Origin: Aminipila sp051883075
GTDB taxonomy: Bacteria > Bacillota > Clostridia > Peptostreptococcales > Anaerovoracaceae
Reading direction: 5' to 3'
Assembly (NCBI GenBank): GCA_051883075.1
Contig: JBJETA010000073.1
Location: 1 to 14,862, forward strand
Length of the DNA stretch: 14,862 nt
Shown: positions 1 to 8,200 of the stretch, piece by piece
Layout: each line of letters opens with the position of its first letter
Position numbering within the stretch: position 1 is the first letter of the stretch
The notes under the pieces: generated by a model
The model's database searches: none
Seen by the model: only the letters and a program-made list of their open reading frames with translations
What the model was told of the DNA's origin: nothing
Translations under genes and position numbers: made by a program

Positions 1-52
1 TTGTTCCGATATTAATATGTGGCTTTGTTCTTTCAAATTTCTGCTTTGCCAT
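1..52 (-). CDS. tuf: Elongation factor Tu, N-terminal fragment (cut by window edge)
   Basis: Only the first 17 codons are present, reading MAKQKFERTKPHINIGT, the typical N-terminus of bacterial EF-Tu just before its P-loop. EF-Tu is the GTPase that delivers aminoacyl-tRNA to the ribosomal A site in the cytoplasm. The ATG is preceded by a good AAAGGAGA ribosome binding site (bases 62-69). The gap to the upstream fusA stop is only 28 bases and holds no terminator, so tuf is the last visible member of the rpsL-rpsG-fusA-tuf operon. The identity rests on these 17 residues plus the conserved gene order; the GTPase motifs lie outside the window. Confidence 0.95.
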   Translation of the reverse strand, partial: MAKQKFERTKPHINIGT

Positions 53-80
53 TTTTATAAATCTCCTTTAAAACAAATTC

Positions 81-2144
81 TTATTTATTAATCTTTTCAA
101 CCAAGTTATCAGGCAGCTTTTCGAAGTGGTCCATCTGCATTACATATACACCACGTCCCTGAGTCTTTGAACGAAGGTCTGTTGCATATCCGAACATTTC
201 TGACAGAGGAACCATACCTCTTACTGCAACTGCACCGTTATTCATGTCAGAGCCTTCAATTCTGCCTCTTCTTGAACTGATATCACCGATTACATCACCC
301 ATGTATTCTTCAGGAACTGTAACTTCAACCTTGAAGATTGGTTCAAGAAGAACAGGCTTTGCCTTCTTGCATGCTTCTCTGAATGCCATTGAAGCAGCAA
401 TCTTGAACGCCATTTCTGATGAGTCAACTTCATGATATGAACCATCATAAAGTTCAACACCAACGTCAACAACATTGTAACCTGCAATTGGACCTGTTTC
501 CATAGCTTCTTTGATACCTTCTTCAATCTTAGGAATGTATTCCTTAGGAATAGCACCACCAACGATTGAGTTCTTGAATTCGAAGCCTTCGCCCGGTTCT
601 CTTGGGTAAACCTTAATCTTAACGTGACCGTACTGACCTCTACCACCGGACTGCTTAGCATACTTGTGGTCAACATCAGCATTGCCTGTAATAGTTTCTT
701 TGTATGAAACCTGAGGCTGTCCAACGTTAGCTTCAACCTTGAATTCTCTCAGAAGTCTGTCAACAATGATTTCAAGGTGAAGTTCACCCATACCAGCGAT
801 GATAGTCTGTCCTGTTTCTGCATTTGTATAAGTCTTGAAAGTAGGGTCTTCTTCTGCAAGCTTTGCAAGAGCAATACCCATCTTTTCCTGACCTGCCTTA
901 GTCTTAGGCTCGATAGCGATTTCAATAACAGGATCAGGGAATTCCATTGATTCCAGAATGATTTCATGCTTTTCGTCGCAGATTGTATCACCTGTAGTTG
1001 TATCCTTAAGACCTACAGCTGCTGCGATATCACCGGAGTAAACCATTTCGATTTCTTCTCTCTTGTTTGCATGCATCTGTAAGATTCTTCCGATTCTTTC
1101 CTTCTTGCCCTTAGTTGAGTTATATACATAAGAGCCTGATGAAATTGTACCTGAATATACTCTGAAGAATGCAAGCTTACCTACGAATGGGTCAGCCATA
1201 ATCTTGAAAGCAAGTGCTGCAAATGGTTCATCATCGCTTGCCTTTCTTTCATCTTCTTCTCCTGTTTCAGGATTAATACCCTTTATAGCAGGGATATCAA
1301 GAGGTGATGGCATATAGTCGATAACAGCGTCAAGCATCATCTGAACACCCTTATTTCTATATGCTGAACCACAAGTTACAGGAACCATTTCTCCGGCAAT
1401 AGTTGCCTTTCTGATAGTATCCTTGATTTCCTTTGTAGTCAGTTCTTCACCTTCTAAGAACTTCATAGTAAGTTCTTCATCACATTCAGCAACTGATTCA
1501 ATCAGTTTTTCTCTCCATTCAGCGGCTAAATCTGCCATATCCTCAGGAATATCTGTGATTTCAAATTCCTTACCTAAATCGTCCTTATAAATCTCCGCTT
1601 TCATTTCTACTAAGTCGATAATTCCAATGAAACTATCTTCAACACCGATAGGTAACTGAATTGGAACAGGGTTCGCCTTCAGTCTGTCCTTAACCATGCC
1701 AACAACTCTGTAGAAGTTTGCACCTAAAATGTCCATCTTGTTTACGAAAATCATTCTAGGAACTCCATACTTATCAGCCTGTCTCCAAACTGTTTCTGAC
1801 TGTGGCTCAACACCGCCCTTAGCACATAATACTGTTACAGAACCGTCCAGAACTCTCAATGAACGTTCTACTTCTACTGTAAAGTCTACGTGACCCGGTG
1901 TGTCGATTATGTTAATTCTGTGTCCTTTCCACTGTGCTGTAGTAGCAGCGGAGGTTATTGTAATACCACGTTCCTGCTCCTGTTCCATCCAGTCCATCTG
2001 AGCAGCACCTTCATGAGTTTCCCCAATCTTGTGAGTTTTTCCTGTATAGAACAAGATTCTTTCTGTTGTAGTTGTCTTACCGGCATCGATGTGAGCCATG
2101 ATACCGATATTTCTAGTCTTTTCTAATGAAAAAGCTCTAGCCAT
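81..2144 (-). CDS. fusA: Translation elongation factor G (EF-G)
   Basis: EF-G is the ribosomal translocase: it uses GTP to move tRNAs and mRNA after peptide bond formation, and with RRF splits ribosomes for recycling. The 687-residue product is full length for the family. The GTPase motifs are intact: G1 AHIDAGKT (residues 17-24), G2 RGITIT (59-64, switch I), G3 DTPGH (81-85) and G4 NKMD (135-138). The later part carries the domain IV block SGGRGQYGHVKI and the loop DGSYHEVDSSEMAF, both typical of true EF-G rather than the tetracycline-resistance or RF3 relatives. The ATG follows an AAGGAGGG site (2154-2161) with 9 bases between. It lies 51 bases after rpsG and 28 before tuf, the classic str operon order, so it is expected to be co-transcribed with the ribosomal protein genes. 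No sign of truncation or frameshift. Confidence 0.98.
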   Translation of the reverse strand: MARAFSLEKTRNIGIMAHIDAGKTTTTERILFYTGKTHKIGETHEGAAQMDWMEQEQERGITITSAATTAQWKGHRINIIDTPGHVDFTVEVERSLRVLDGSVTVLCAKGGVEPQSETVWRQADKYGVPRMIFVNKMDILGANFYRVVGMVKDRLKANPVPIQLPIGVEDSFIGIIDLVEMKAEIYKDDLGKEFEITDIPEDMADLAAEWREKLIESVAECDEELTMKFLEGEELTTKEIKDTIRKATIAGEMVPVTCGSAYRNKGVQMMLDAVIDYMPSPLDIPAIKGINPETGEEDERKASDDEPFAALAFKIMADPFVGKLAFFRVYSGTISSGSYVYNSTKGKKERIGRILQMHANKREEIEMVYSGDIAAAVGLKDTTTGDTICDEKHEIILESMEFPDPVIEIAIEPKTKAGQEKMGIALAKLAEEDPTFKTYTNAETGQTIIAGMGELHLEIIVDRLLREFKVEANVGQPQVSYKETITGNADVDHKYAKQSGGRGQYGHVKIKVYPREPGEGFEFKNSIVGGAIPKEYIPKIEEGIKEAMETGPIAGYNVVDVGVELYDGSYHEVDSSEMAFKIAASMAFREACKKAKPVLLEPIFKVEVTVPEEYMGDVIGDISSRRGRIEGSDMNNGAVAVRGMVPLSEMFGYATDLRSKTQGRGVYVMQMDHFEKLPDNLVEKINK

Positions 2145-2195
2145 TTGAAATAACCCTCCTTCCTACTGTTCTTTCCAAAAATCTTATCTTAAAGA

Positions 2196-2666
2196 TTACC
2201 ATCTGTAATGTGCGAAAGCCTTATTAGCTTCTGCCATCTTATGAGTATCTTCCTTCTTCTTTACTGAACCGCCTGTGTTGTTAGCAGCATCCATAAGTTC
2301 CTTAGCTAATCTTTCGTACATAGTCTTTTCGCCTCTTGCTCTTGTGTACTTAGTTAACCATCTTAAACCTAAAGTCTGTCTTCTTTCAGGTCTTACTTCA
2401 ACAGGAACCTGGTAGTTTGCACCACCGACTCTTCTTGCTCTAACTTCTACTACAGGCATGATGTTGTTCATAGCCTTTTCAAATACTTCAATCGGTTCTT
2501 CGCCTGACTGTTCCTTAATCATATCAAATGCACTGTAAACGATGTTCTGAGCAACACCCTTCTTACCGTCTAACATAATGCTGTTGATAAGCTTAGCAAC
2601 AACTACGCTTCCGTAAACCGGATCTGGAAGTACTTCTCTCTTTGGTGTGTTACCTTTTCTTGGCAC
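2196..2666 (-). CDS. rpsG: 30S ribosomal protein S7 (GTG start)
   Basis: S7 binds the 3' major domain of 16S rRNA, starts assembly of the 30S head and lines the E site. The protein is recognised by PRKGNTPKREVLPDPVYGS near the start, VVEVRARRVGGANYQVPVEV in the middle and KKKEDTHKMAEANKAFAHYRW at the end. I place the start at a GTG (2664-2666), which gives 156 residues, the usual S7 length. The open frame extends 13 codons further upstream, but that extension would begin inside a hairpin, ahead of the ribosome binding site, and adds residues not found in S7. In E. coli, S7 represses translation of its own operon through the rpsL-rpsG spacer; the structured spacer here is a candidate for similar control (inference). 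It lies between rpsL and fusA in the str operon. Confidence 0.97.
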   Translation of the reverse strand: MPRKGNTPKREVLPDPVYGSVVVAKLINSIMLDGKKGVAQNIVYSAFDMIKEQSGEEPIEVFEKAMNNIMPVVEVRARRVGGANYQVPVEVRPERRQTLGLRWLTKYTRARGEKTMYERLAKELMDAANNTGGSVKKKEDTHKMAEANKAFAHYRW

Positions 2667-2673
2667 TTCTCTT

Positions 2674-2681
2674 CCCTCCTT
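2674..2681 (-). promoter_or_regulatory. Ribosome binding site that fixes the rpsG GTG start
   Basis: On the minus strand the sequence AAGGAGGG lies 7 bases before the GTG at 2666. It is the only strong Shine-Dalgarno match in the area. It lies downstream of the ATG inside the longer reading frame, so it cannot serve that start. The upstream edge of this site is only 6 bases from the base of a 9-bp hairpin (2688-2711). Confidence 0.85.
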
Positions 2682-2687
2682 GCTTAT

Positions 2688-2838
2688 AATTCTGTGCATT
2701 TTCACAGAATTCTACACGCATCAGATTATGATGCTAACTAAACTTCGCTTTTTCTTTTAAAAAGTTACTCTGTTTCCGCCCCAAAAGCTCTGACGGAACA
2801 GTTTGCAGTTTCGGTACTCGACATTACAAAGAATGCCG
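2688..2838 (-). promoter_or_regulatory. Structured rpsL-rpsG spacer with four hairpins; possible ribosomal-protein operator
   Basis: The 248-base gap between rpsL and rpsG (2667-2914) has no convincing gene. Its first 75 bases on the transcribed strand (2840-2914) are AT-rich with no clear promoter. The rest folds into four consecutive hairpins, seen directly as inverted repeats. (1) 2819-2825 with 2832-2838: 7 pairs, one G-U, 6-base loop. (2) 2770-2780 with 2792-2801: 10 pairs with one bulged A, 11-base loop. (3) 2718-2723 with 2729-2734: 6 perfect pairs, 5-base loop. (4) 2688-2696 with 2703-2711: 9 perfect pairs, 6-base loop. The last one ends 6 bases before the rpsG ribosome site. Control of rpsG translation by S7 or another factor is an inference from the E. 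coli str operon; I do not recognise a specific RNA family. Confidence 0.6.
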
Positions 2839-2914
2839 TGGCGCACTATATATATGTTTAAAATAATTACATACTATTAACATCTATATAATATGGCCTT
2901 TTTAAATCCGATTA

Positions 2915-3337
2915 CTATTTCTTTGCAGCTTTAGGTCTCTTTGCACCGTACTTTGAACGTGCCTGCAGTCTGTTGTTAACACCTGCAGTATCAAGAGTAC
3001 CTCTTACAATGTGGTATCTTACACCTGGAAGGTCCTTAACTCTTCCGCCTCTGATAAGTACAACACTGTGTTCCTGAAGGTTGTGACCGATACCAGGAAT
3101 ATATGCTGTTACTTCGATTCCGTTTGTTAAACGAACTCTGGCAACTTTTCTAAGCGCTGAGTTAGGCTTCTTAGGTGTAACTGTCTTTACTGAAGTACAA
3201 ACTCCTCTCTTCTGAGGTGAAGCAATGTCAGTAGGAACTCTCTTGATTGAGTTTAAACCCTTTAACAAAGCTGGAGCTGTTGACTTTTTAACAGCAGACT
3301 GTCTACCCTGACGTACTAATTGGTTAATAGTAGGCAT
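2915..3337 (-). CDS. rpsL: 30S ribosomal protein S12
   Basis: S12 sits at the 30S decoding centre and affects tRNA selection accuracy. The 140-residue product has the Firmicute form, with an insertion between PALL and PQKRGVC, which makes it longer than the 124-residue E. coli protein. The two loops linked to streptomycin carry the sensitive, wild-type residues: TPKKPNS with Lys56 and Lys57 (E. coli 42-43) and GGRVKDLPGVRYH with Lys101 and Pro104. Asp102 in KDLPG matches the aspartate that RimO methylthiolates in E. coli (family knowledge). The ATG follows an AAAGGAG site (3344-3350). It is the first gene of the str operon, with a strong promoter and a leader of about 95 bases in front. In Bacilli and most Clostridia an L7Ae-family gene would precede it; here a diguanylate cyclase does. 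Confidence 0.98.
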   Translation of the reverse strand: MPTINQLVRQGRQSAVKKSTAPALLKGLNSIKRVPTDIASPQKRGVCTSVKTVTPKKPNSALRKVARVRLTNGIEVTAYIPGIGHNLQEHSVVLIRGGRVKDLPGVRYHIVRGTLDTAGVNNRLQARSKYGAKRPKAAKK

Positions 3338-3362
3338 TATTTTCTCCTTTCTTCAAACGATA

Positions 3363-3427
3363 GAATCCGTTAAAACCCCGGATTCATTCAAATTTTAATT
3401 CTGAGTGAGCTTGATTGCTCGAAACTC
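3363..3427 (-). promoter_or_regulatory. rpsL leader with two stem-loops
   Basis: The transcript from the rpsL promoter would have a leader of roughly 95 bases. Two inverted repeats are visible. The first (3403-3427) pairs GAGT and GAGC with GCTC and ACTC, around a three-base bulge and a 6-base loop. The second is a perfect 7-bp stem, GAATCCG with CGGATTC (3379-3385 and 3363-3369), with a 9-base loop. Neither is followed by a run of T, so they are not terminators. A role in translational control or RNA stability is possible but not shown. Confidence 0.45.
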
Positions 3428-3439
3428 AAAATCTTTTCT

Positions 3440-3469
3440 ATTTTATCACATTGCATATGCAAGTGTCAA
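3440..3469 (-). promoter_or_regulatory. Sigma-A type promoter of the str operon (rpsL-rpsG-fusA-tuf)
   Basis: The minus strand has a perfect -35 box TTGACA (3464-3469), an 18-base spacer and a -10 box TAAAAT (3440-3445). The pair lies in the gap between the diguanylate cyclase stop and rpsL, which places the transcription start near 3433. No strong terminator is visible after the diguanylate cyclase, so some read-through from that gene is also possible. Confidence 0.8.
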
Positions 3470-3493
3470 TTAAAACAATCTTAATTCGCAAAA

Positions 3494-5113
3494 CTATTTC
3501 TCCATATATGCTTTTTGCCCTTCTTTACTTCTTTTTATACATATTTTATTGTCATACATTCCCATATCCGCACGGCTTCTTGTATTTTCAAGGCTGTCAT
3601 CAAGTTCACTTTCATACATTGCATAGCCGCATGCAATTTTCATAAGAATCTGCCTTGAAGCCGCATTGTACTGCTCCTGCCTCATTTCCAGCCTTTCCGC
3701 AAGAGTTTTGAGTTCTTCTTCACTTATATTATCTGCAATGGCACAGAACTCATCTCCGCCTATACGATAGCATTTTCCATACGGTCCGAAAATCTTTGAA
3801 ATCAGTCTGGCTGAATCCACAATATACTTATCCCCCGCCAGATGTCCAAAACTGTCGTTTGTTTTTTTCAATTCATTCAAATCAAACACAACTACGGCAT
3901 TTCCTTTTTCCGGTTCTCTTTTTTCCATATCGGTAATGAAAGCGTTCCTGTTATTAAGTCCCGTCAATATGTCTGTATTTGCCAATTCTTTATAGTAAAC
4001 CGCTTTCTTTCCTTCTTCAAGCTGCTTAAGCGCCGATTGTGATGTATCCACACACATAAAGATAATATATAAGAAGAATCCCACACAGCCAAAATTATTA
4101 GTTAAAAAGCCTGCCGAATAATATTGCAACAGAGAACCTATAACAGTAGTAACCAATATAATAAGTCCTACTGTATTTTTCTTTAATTCTTTGGTAAGTC
4201 CATTTTTTCTTATTGCAAATATAACTGAGTAAACTGAATAACCAGATAAAAGCAGGAAGCCTATATGTGTTGCAAAAAGAGTTTCTCTTAAATCTTCAAT
4301 CTGTAATGTCTGCATTGTCAGTTGAGCGCCCATGTTCACAACACTATATAGAAATATAGCGCTCCAGCCCCATCTTTCATCAGTTTTCAGGAGTTCCCTT
4401 ATAAACGAGGCTATCGGCATAATCATTGCCATAAGCAGGATAAAAGCGCAGTAGGAACACGCAACCCTGTTTTTTATAAGAATAACAGAAACATCATTTT
4501 CAATTAAAGACCAAATTCCCAGGCATACCGCAAACATTCCCAAATAAATCAAAGCCTTGCTTATAGGTGTTCTATTATTCATCAAAAGCCAATAAAATAT
4601 CATGAAAACACCTATCAGTGAATTTAAAAGACTTAAAACCATCGGAACTGCCGACTGCTTCATGATATTCATATACATAGTCATGCTGTTTCCATAGAAA
4701 AACCTTATCCTCTGATGGTAGGTATGCTCATATGCCCCTTCAAATCTAACCTGTATATTAGAAGCAGATTCCGGTATTTCAACAAAATTCCAACGTGTAC
4801 CAGTAGTATTTCCAAATATAGAGTTGCCCGGTTTTACAGAATATATCAGATAATCATCTGCATATACTTCGATAAACTGATGAACTGTTCTAAAACTCAA
4901 AGTTCCTCCTTGAGGGCTAAGCTGTGCTTTTTTAAAATAGTACCAGTCTGTTGAATCCGATTCTTCTATATGTTCAAAAGGCTGTACAACCGGCATTACA
5001 TCTCTTTCGTCCACACCGATAGATTTATCTGATGCAAAAATAAAAGCCAGTATCATAGGAACAATTATCAATATTGCTATGTAATAGTACTTATCCTCCA
5101 ACTTCTTCTCCAT
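3494..5113 (-). CDS. Membrane diguanylate cyclase (7TM sensor plus GGDEF domain)
   Basis: This is predicted to make cyclic di-GMP from two GTP in response to a signal outside the cell. The 539-residue protein has, in order: a membrane anchor (about 11-27); an external domain of about 115 residues (40-155), rich in aromatic residues and apparent beta strands; seven further hydrophobic segments (about 155-178, 186-204, 218-239, 250-268, 279-301, 314-334, 340-356); and a cytoplasmic GGDEF domain (about 375-530). The layout resembles 7TMR-DISM receptors fused to GGDEF. The catalytic motif GGDEF is intact (452-456), as are the metal-site FDLNELKKTND (Asp411) and LTGLNNRNAF. The inhibitory RxxD site nine residues before GGDEF is absent (GPYG instead), so product feedback through that site is unlikely. 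The start is the ATG with AAGGAG six bases upstream; a longer frame lacks this support. It has its own promoter and lies between rpoC and rpsL, an unusual place. The signal is unknown. Confidence 0.9.
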   Translation of the reverse strand: MEKKLEDKYYYIAILIIVPMILAFIFASDKSIGVDERDVMPVVQPFEHIEESDSTDWYYFKKAQLSPQGGTLSFRTVHQFIEVYADDYLIYSVKPGNSIFGNTTGTRWNFVEIPESASNIQVRFEGAYEHTYHQRIRFFYGNSMTMYMNIMKQSAVPMVLSLLNSLIGVFMIFYWLLMNNRTPISKALIYLGMFAVCLGIWSLIENDVSVILIKNRVACSYCAFILLMAMIMPIASFIRELLKTDERWGWSAIFLYSVVNMGAQLTMQTLQIEDLRETLFATHIGFLLLSGYSVYSVIFAIRKNGLTKELKKNTVGLIILVTTVIGSLLQYYSAGFLTNNFGCVGFFLYIIFMCVDTSQSALKQLEEGKKAVYYKELANTDILTGLNNRNAFITDMEKREPEKGNAVVVFDLNELKKTNDSFGHLAGDKYIVDSARLISKIFGPYGKCYRIGGDEFCAIADNISEEELKTLAERLEMRQEQYNAASRQILMKIACGYAMYESELDDSLENTRSRADMGMYDNKICIKRSKEGQKAYMEK

Positions 5114-5144
5114 ATGAGGCTCCTTGTTCTTTTTATGGCTTTTT

Positions 5145-5173
5145 ATTATACCACACTCTTTTCTTTTTTTCAC
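5145..5173 (-). promoter_or_regulatory. Extended -10 promoter for the diguanylate cyclase gene
   Basis: The minus strand has a perfect TATAAT (5145-5150) preceded by TGG, an extended -10 element. A 17-base spacer leads to GTGAAA (5168-5173), four of six matches to the -35 consensus. It lies after the rpoC terminator and about 32 bases before the ATG. The cyclase is therefore probably transcribed on its own rather than as part of rpoBC. Confidence 0.75.
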
Positions 5174-5183
5174 CTTTTGTATC

Positions 5184-5222
5184 AAAAAAAGCATTGGTTT
5201 CCCAACTAAGGAAAACCAATGC
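5184..5222 (-). terminator. Rho-independent terminator of rpoBC
   Basis: On the minus strand, GCATTGGTTT (5213-5222) pairs perfectly with AAACCAATGC (5191-5200) to form a 10-bp stem; part of the loop may pair further. It is followed directly by seven T residues (5184-5190). The hairpin begins 12 bases after the rpoC stop codon, as expected for the end of the rpoB-rpoC unit. Confidence 0.88.
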
Positions 5223-5234
5223 CCATATTTTATA

Positions 5235-8200
5235 TTATTCGATTACATCCATCTCATCGATTTCAACAATCTTATCTGTATATTCGGAATCTGCCACCGA
5301 AGACATATCTGCAAGCTCTTCAAAATCCTCTTCTTCTTCAAGTTCATTTAACCTTGAGAAAGATTCCATAAGCTCAGTGTTTACACCGTAATCGACTTCA
5401 ACACTCTTATATCTCTTCATACCGGTACCTGCAGGAATCAGCTTACCGATAATAACATTTTCCTTAAGTCCCTGAAGCGTATCCTTCTTACCCTTGATAG
5501 CTGCATCCGTAAGAACTCTTGTAGTTTCCTGGAATGAAGCAGCCGATAAGAATGAATTTGTAGCAAGTGACGCCTTTGTAATACCAAGAAGAACTCTCTT
5601 GCCGTAAGCAGGTTCTCCGCCGTTTTCTATGGCAATCTGGTTTGCTTCTTCGATTTCGCTCATGCTGTAAAGGCCTCCCGGAAGAAGTGTTGTATCTCCC
5701 GAATCCTCAATCTTGCACTTCGACAGCATCTGGCTTACGATAACTTCAACGTGCTTGTCATTGATATCTACACCCTGCTGCTTGTATACACGCTGTACTT
5801 CCTTCAGCAGATACTGGTAAACGCCTTCAACACCGTTAAGTCTCAGTATATCGTGAGGATTTAAAGGACCTCTTGTGATTGAACCTCCGGCAAGGACATA
5901 ATCGCCCTCCTTAACATTCAGTCTTGCTCCGTAAGGAACCACATAAGTTCTTTCCTCTTCGCCTCTTACCTTAACTTCTGTCTTGTTGTCTTTTCTTACC
6001 TCTATTGAAACGACTGTACCGTCAGCCTCACAGATTTCAGCAAGACCTTTTGGCTTTCTTGCTTCAAACAGTTCTTCTACTCTTGGAAGACCCTGTGTAA
6101 TATCGCTTCCGGCTACACCGCCTGTATGGAATGTTCTCATTGTAAGCTGTGTACCTGGTTCACCGATTGACTGGGCTGCTGTAATACCAACTGCTTCACC
6201 GATGTTTACAGGTTCACCGTTTGCAAGATTTCTTCCGTAGCATTTAGCGCAGATACCTGACTTGCTGTGGCATGTCATAACTGATCTGATTGCTACTGCT
6301 TCAATACCGCAGCTTTCGATGTGTTCTGCAGCTGCTTCTGAGATTTCTTCATTCTGCTCAACAATCAGCTCTCCTGTGTTAGGATCGTAAATATCTGTTA
6401 ATGAAGTTCTGCCTATAATACGAAGCTTCAATGGTTCGATTACTTCCTTACCATCAGTAAACGCTCTTACTTCAATACCTTCGTCAGTTCCGCAGTCTAC
6501 TTCTCTTACAATTACATTGTGTGATACATCAACAAGTCTTCTTGTCAGGTAACCTGAGTCGGCTGTTCGCAGTGCAGTATCGGCAAGACCCTTTCTTGCA
6601 CCGTTTGATGAAATGAAGTAGTCCAGTATGGACAGACCTTCACGGAAGTTAGCCTTGATAGGAATTTCGATAGTCTTACCTGCGGCATTTGCCATCAGAC
6701 CTCTCATACCTCCGACCTGCTTAATCTGGTTCTTACTACCTCTGGCTCCCGAATGTGCCATGATAAACAGGTTATTCAGTGTACCCAGTGATGCCATCAG
6801 AGCATCTGCTATATCATCTGTAGCCTTGTTCCAGATACCGATAACCTTTTCATATCTTTCCTGGTTGGAAACAAGACCTGCTCTGTAAGCCTTTTCATAT
6901 TTATCAACCTCTGCTTCAGCTGCCGCAAGTATCTGAGGCTTTTCATCAGGTATGTTCATGTCTGAAATACTGATAGTGATAGCTGACTTAGTTGAATAGT
7001 GGAAGCCCATATCCTTGATAGCATCAAGCATAATAGCCGTTCCTGTATTTCCATGCACTCTGTAGCACTTGTCAATGATTGCTCCCAGCTTCTTCTTATC
7101 GCATAAGAAGTCAACCTCAAGTGAGTATGGATCAACCTTTCTGTCTACAAAGCCTAAATCCTGTGGAATCTGAGCGTTGAAGATAAATCTTCCGACTGTT
7201 GATTCTACAAGCTTACCTCTGGTGTCATTTTCATCAAGGTACCTTCTTACCTTAACTCTTGCATGAAGACCAACAACACCGTTCTGATATGCCATAATCA
7301 TTTCATCATAGTCGGTAAATACCTTTCCGTCGCCCTTTTCGCCTGCTGTATTTCTTTCTTCAACACCAGGATGAGTCAGATAATAACTTCCCAGAATCAT
7401 ATCCTGTGTAGGAGTAGTGATTGGCGAACCATCCTTTGGTGCAAGAATATTGTTTACCGATAACATTAAGAATCTTGCTTCAGCCTGTGCTTCTACTGAA
7501 AGAGGCACATGTACCGCCATCTGGTCACCGTCAAAGTCGGCGTTAAATGCCGTACATACAAGAGGATGAAGCTTGATAGCCTTACCTTCAACAAGTACAG
7601 GCTCAAATGCCTGAATACCCAGTCTGTGAAGAGTAGGGGCACGGTTCAGCATAACCGGATGTTCCTTAATAACGCTTTCAAGAACGTCCCAAACCTGAGG
7701 CTTAACCTTTTCAACCATTCTCTTAGCGCTCTTAATGTTATGTGCGTGTCCGTCCTGTACAAGCTTCTTCATGATGAAAGGCTTGAACAGTTCAAGTGCC
7801 ATCTTCTTAGGTAGACCGCACTGATAAAATCTCAGTTCAGGTCCGACTACGATTACTGAACGTCCTGAATAGTCAACACGCTTACCAAGCAGGTTCTGTC
7901 TGAATCTTCCCTGCTTACCCTTTAACATATCTGATAAAGATTTCAGAGGTCTTGAACCCGGACCTGTTACAGGTCTGCCTCTTCTGCCGTTGTCGATAAG
8001 TGCGTCAACAGCTTCCTGAAGCATTCTCTTTTCATTTCTTACGATAATGTCAGGAGCTCCAAGTTCCAGAAGTCTCTTCAGTCTGTTGTTTCTGTTAATA
8101 ACCCTTCTGTACAGATCATTTAGGTCAGATGTTGCAAATCTGCCGCCGTCGAGCTGCACCATAGGTCTGATATCCGGCGGAATAACAGGTATAACCTCCA

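Noticed and set aside
2174..2200. Small hairpin AATCTT/AAGATT followed by T residues at the rpsG stop
   Set aside because: Six AT-rich pairs overlapping the stop codon are too weak for a terminator.
2667..2705. Longer rpsG reading frame with 13 extra N-terminal codons
   Set aside because: Its start lies inside a hairpin and upstream of the only strong ribosome site; the GTG start gives the standard 156-residue S7.
2756..2801. Possible rho-independent terminator after rpsL
   Set aside because: The 10-bp hairpin is followed by a T run only after about six other bases, so it does not have terminator geometry; rpsG-fusA-tuf are expected to be co-transcribed.
5114..5194. Longer frame of the diguanylate cyclase
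   Set aside because: It would start upstream of the -10 and -35 boxes found for the gene and lacks a ribosome site; the ATG at 5113 has AAGGAG six bases before it.
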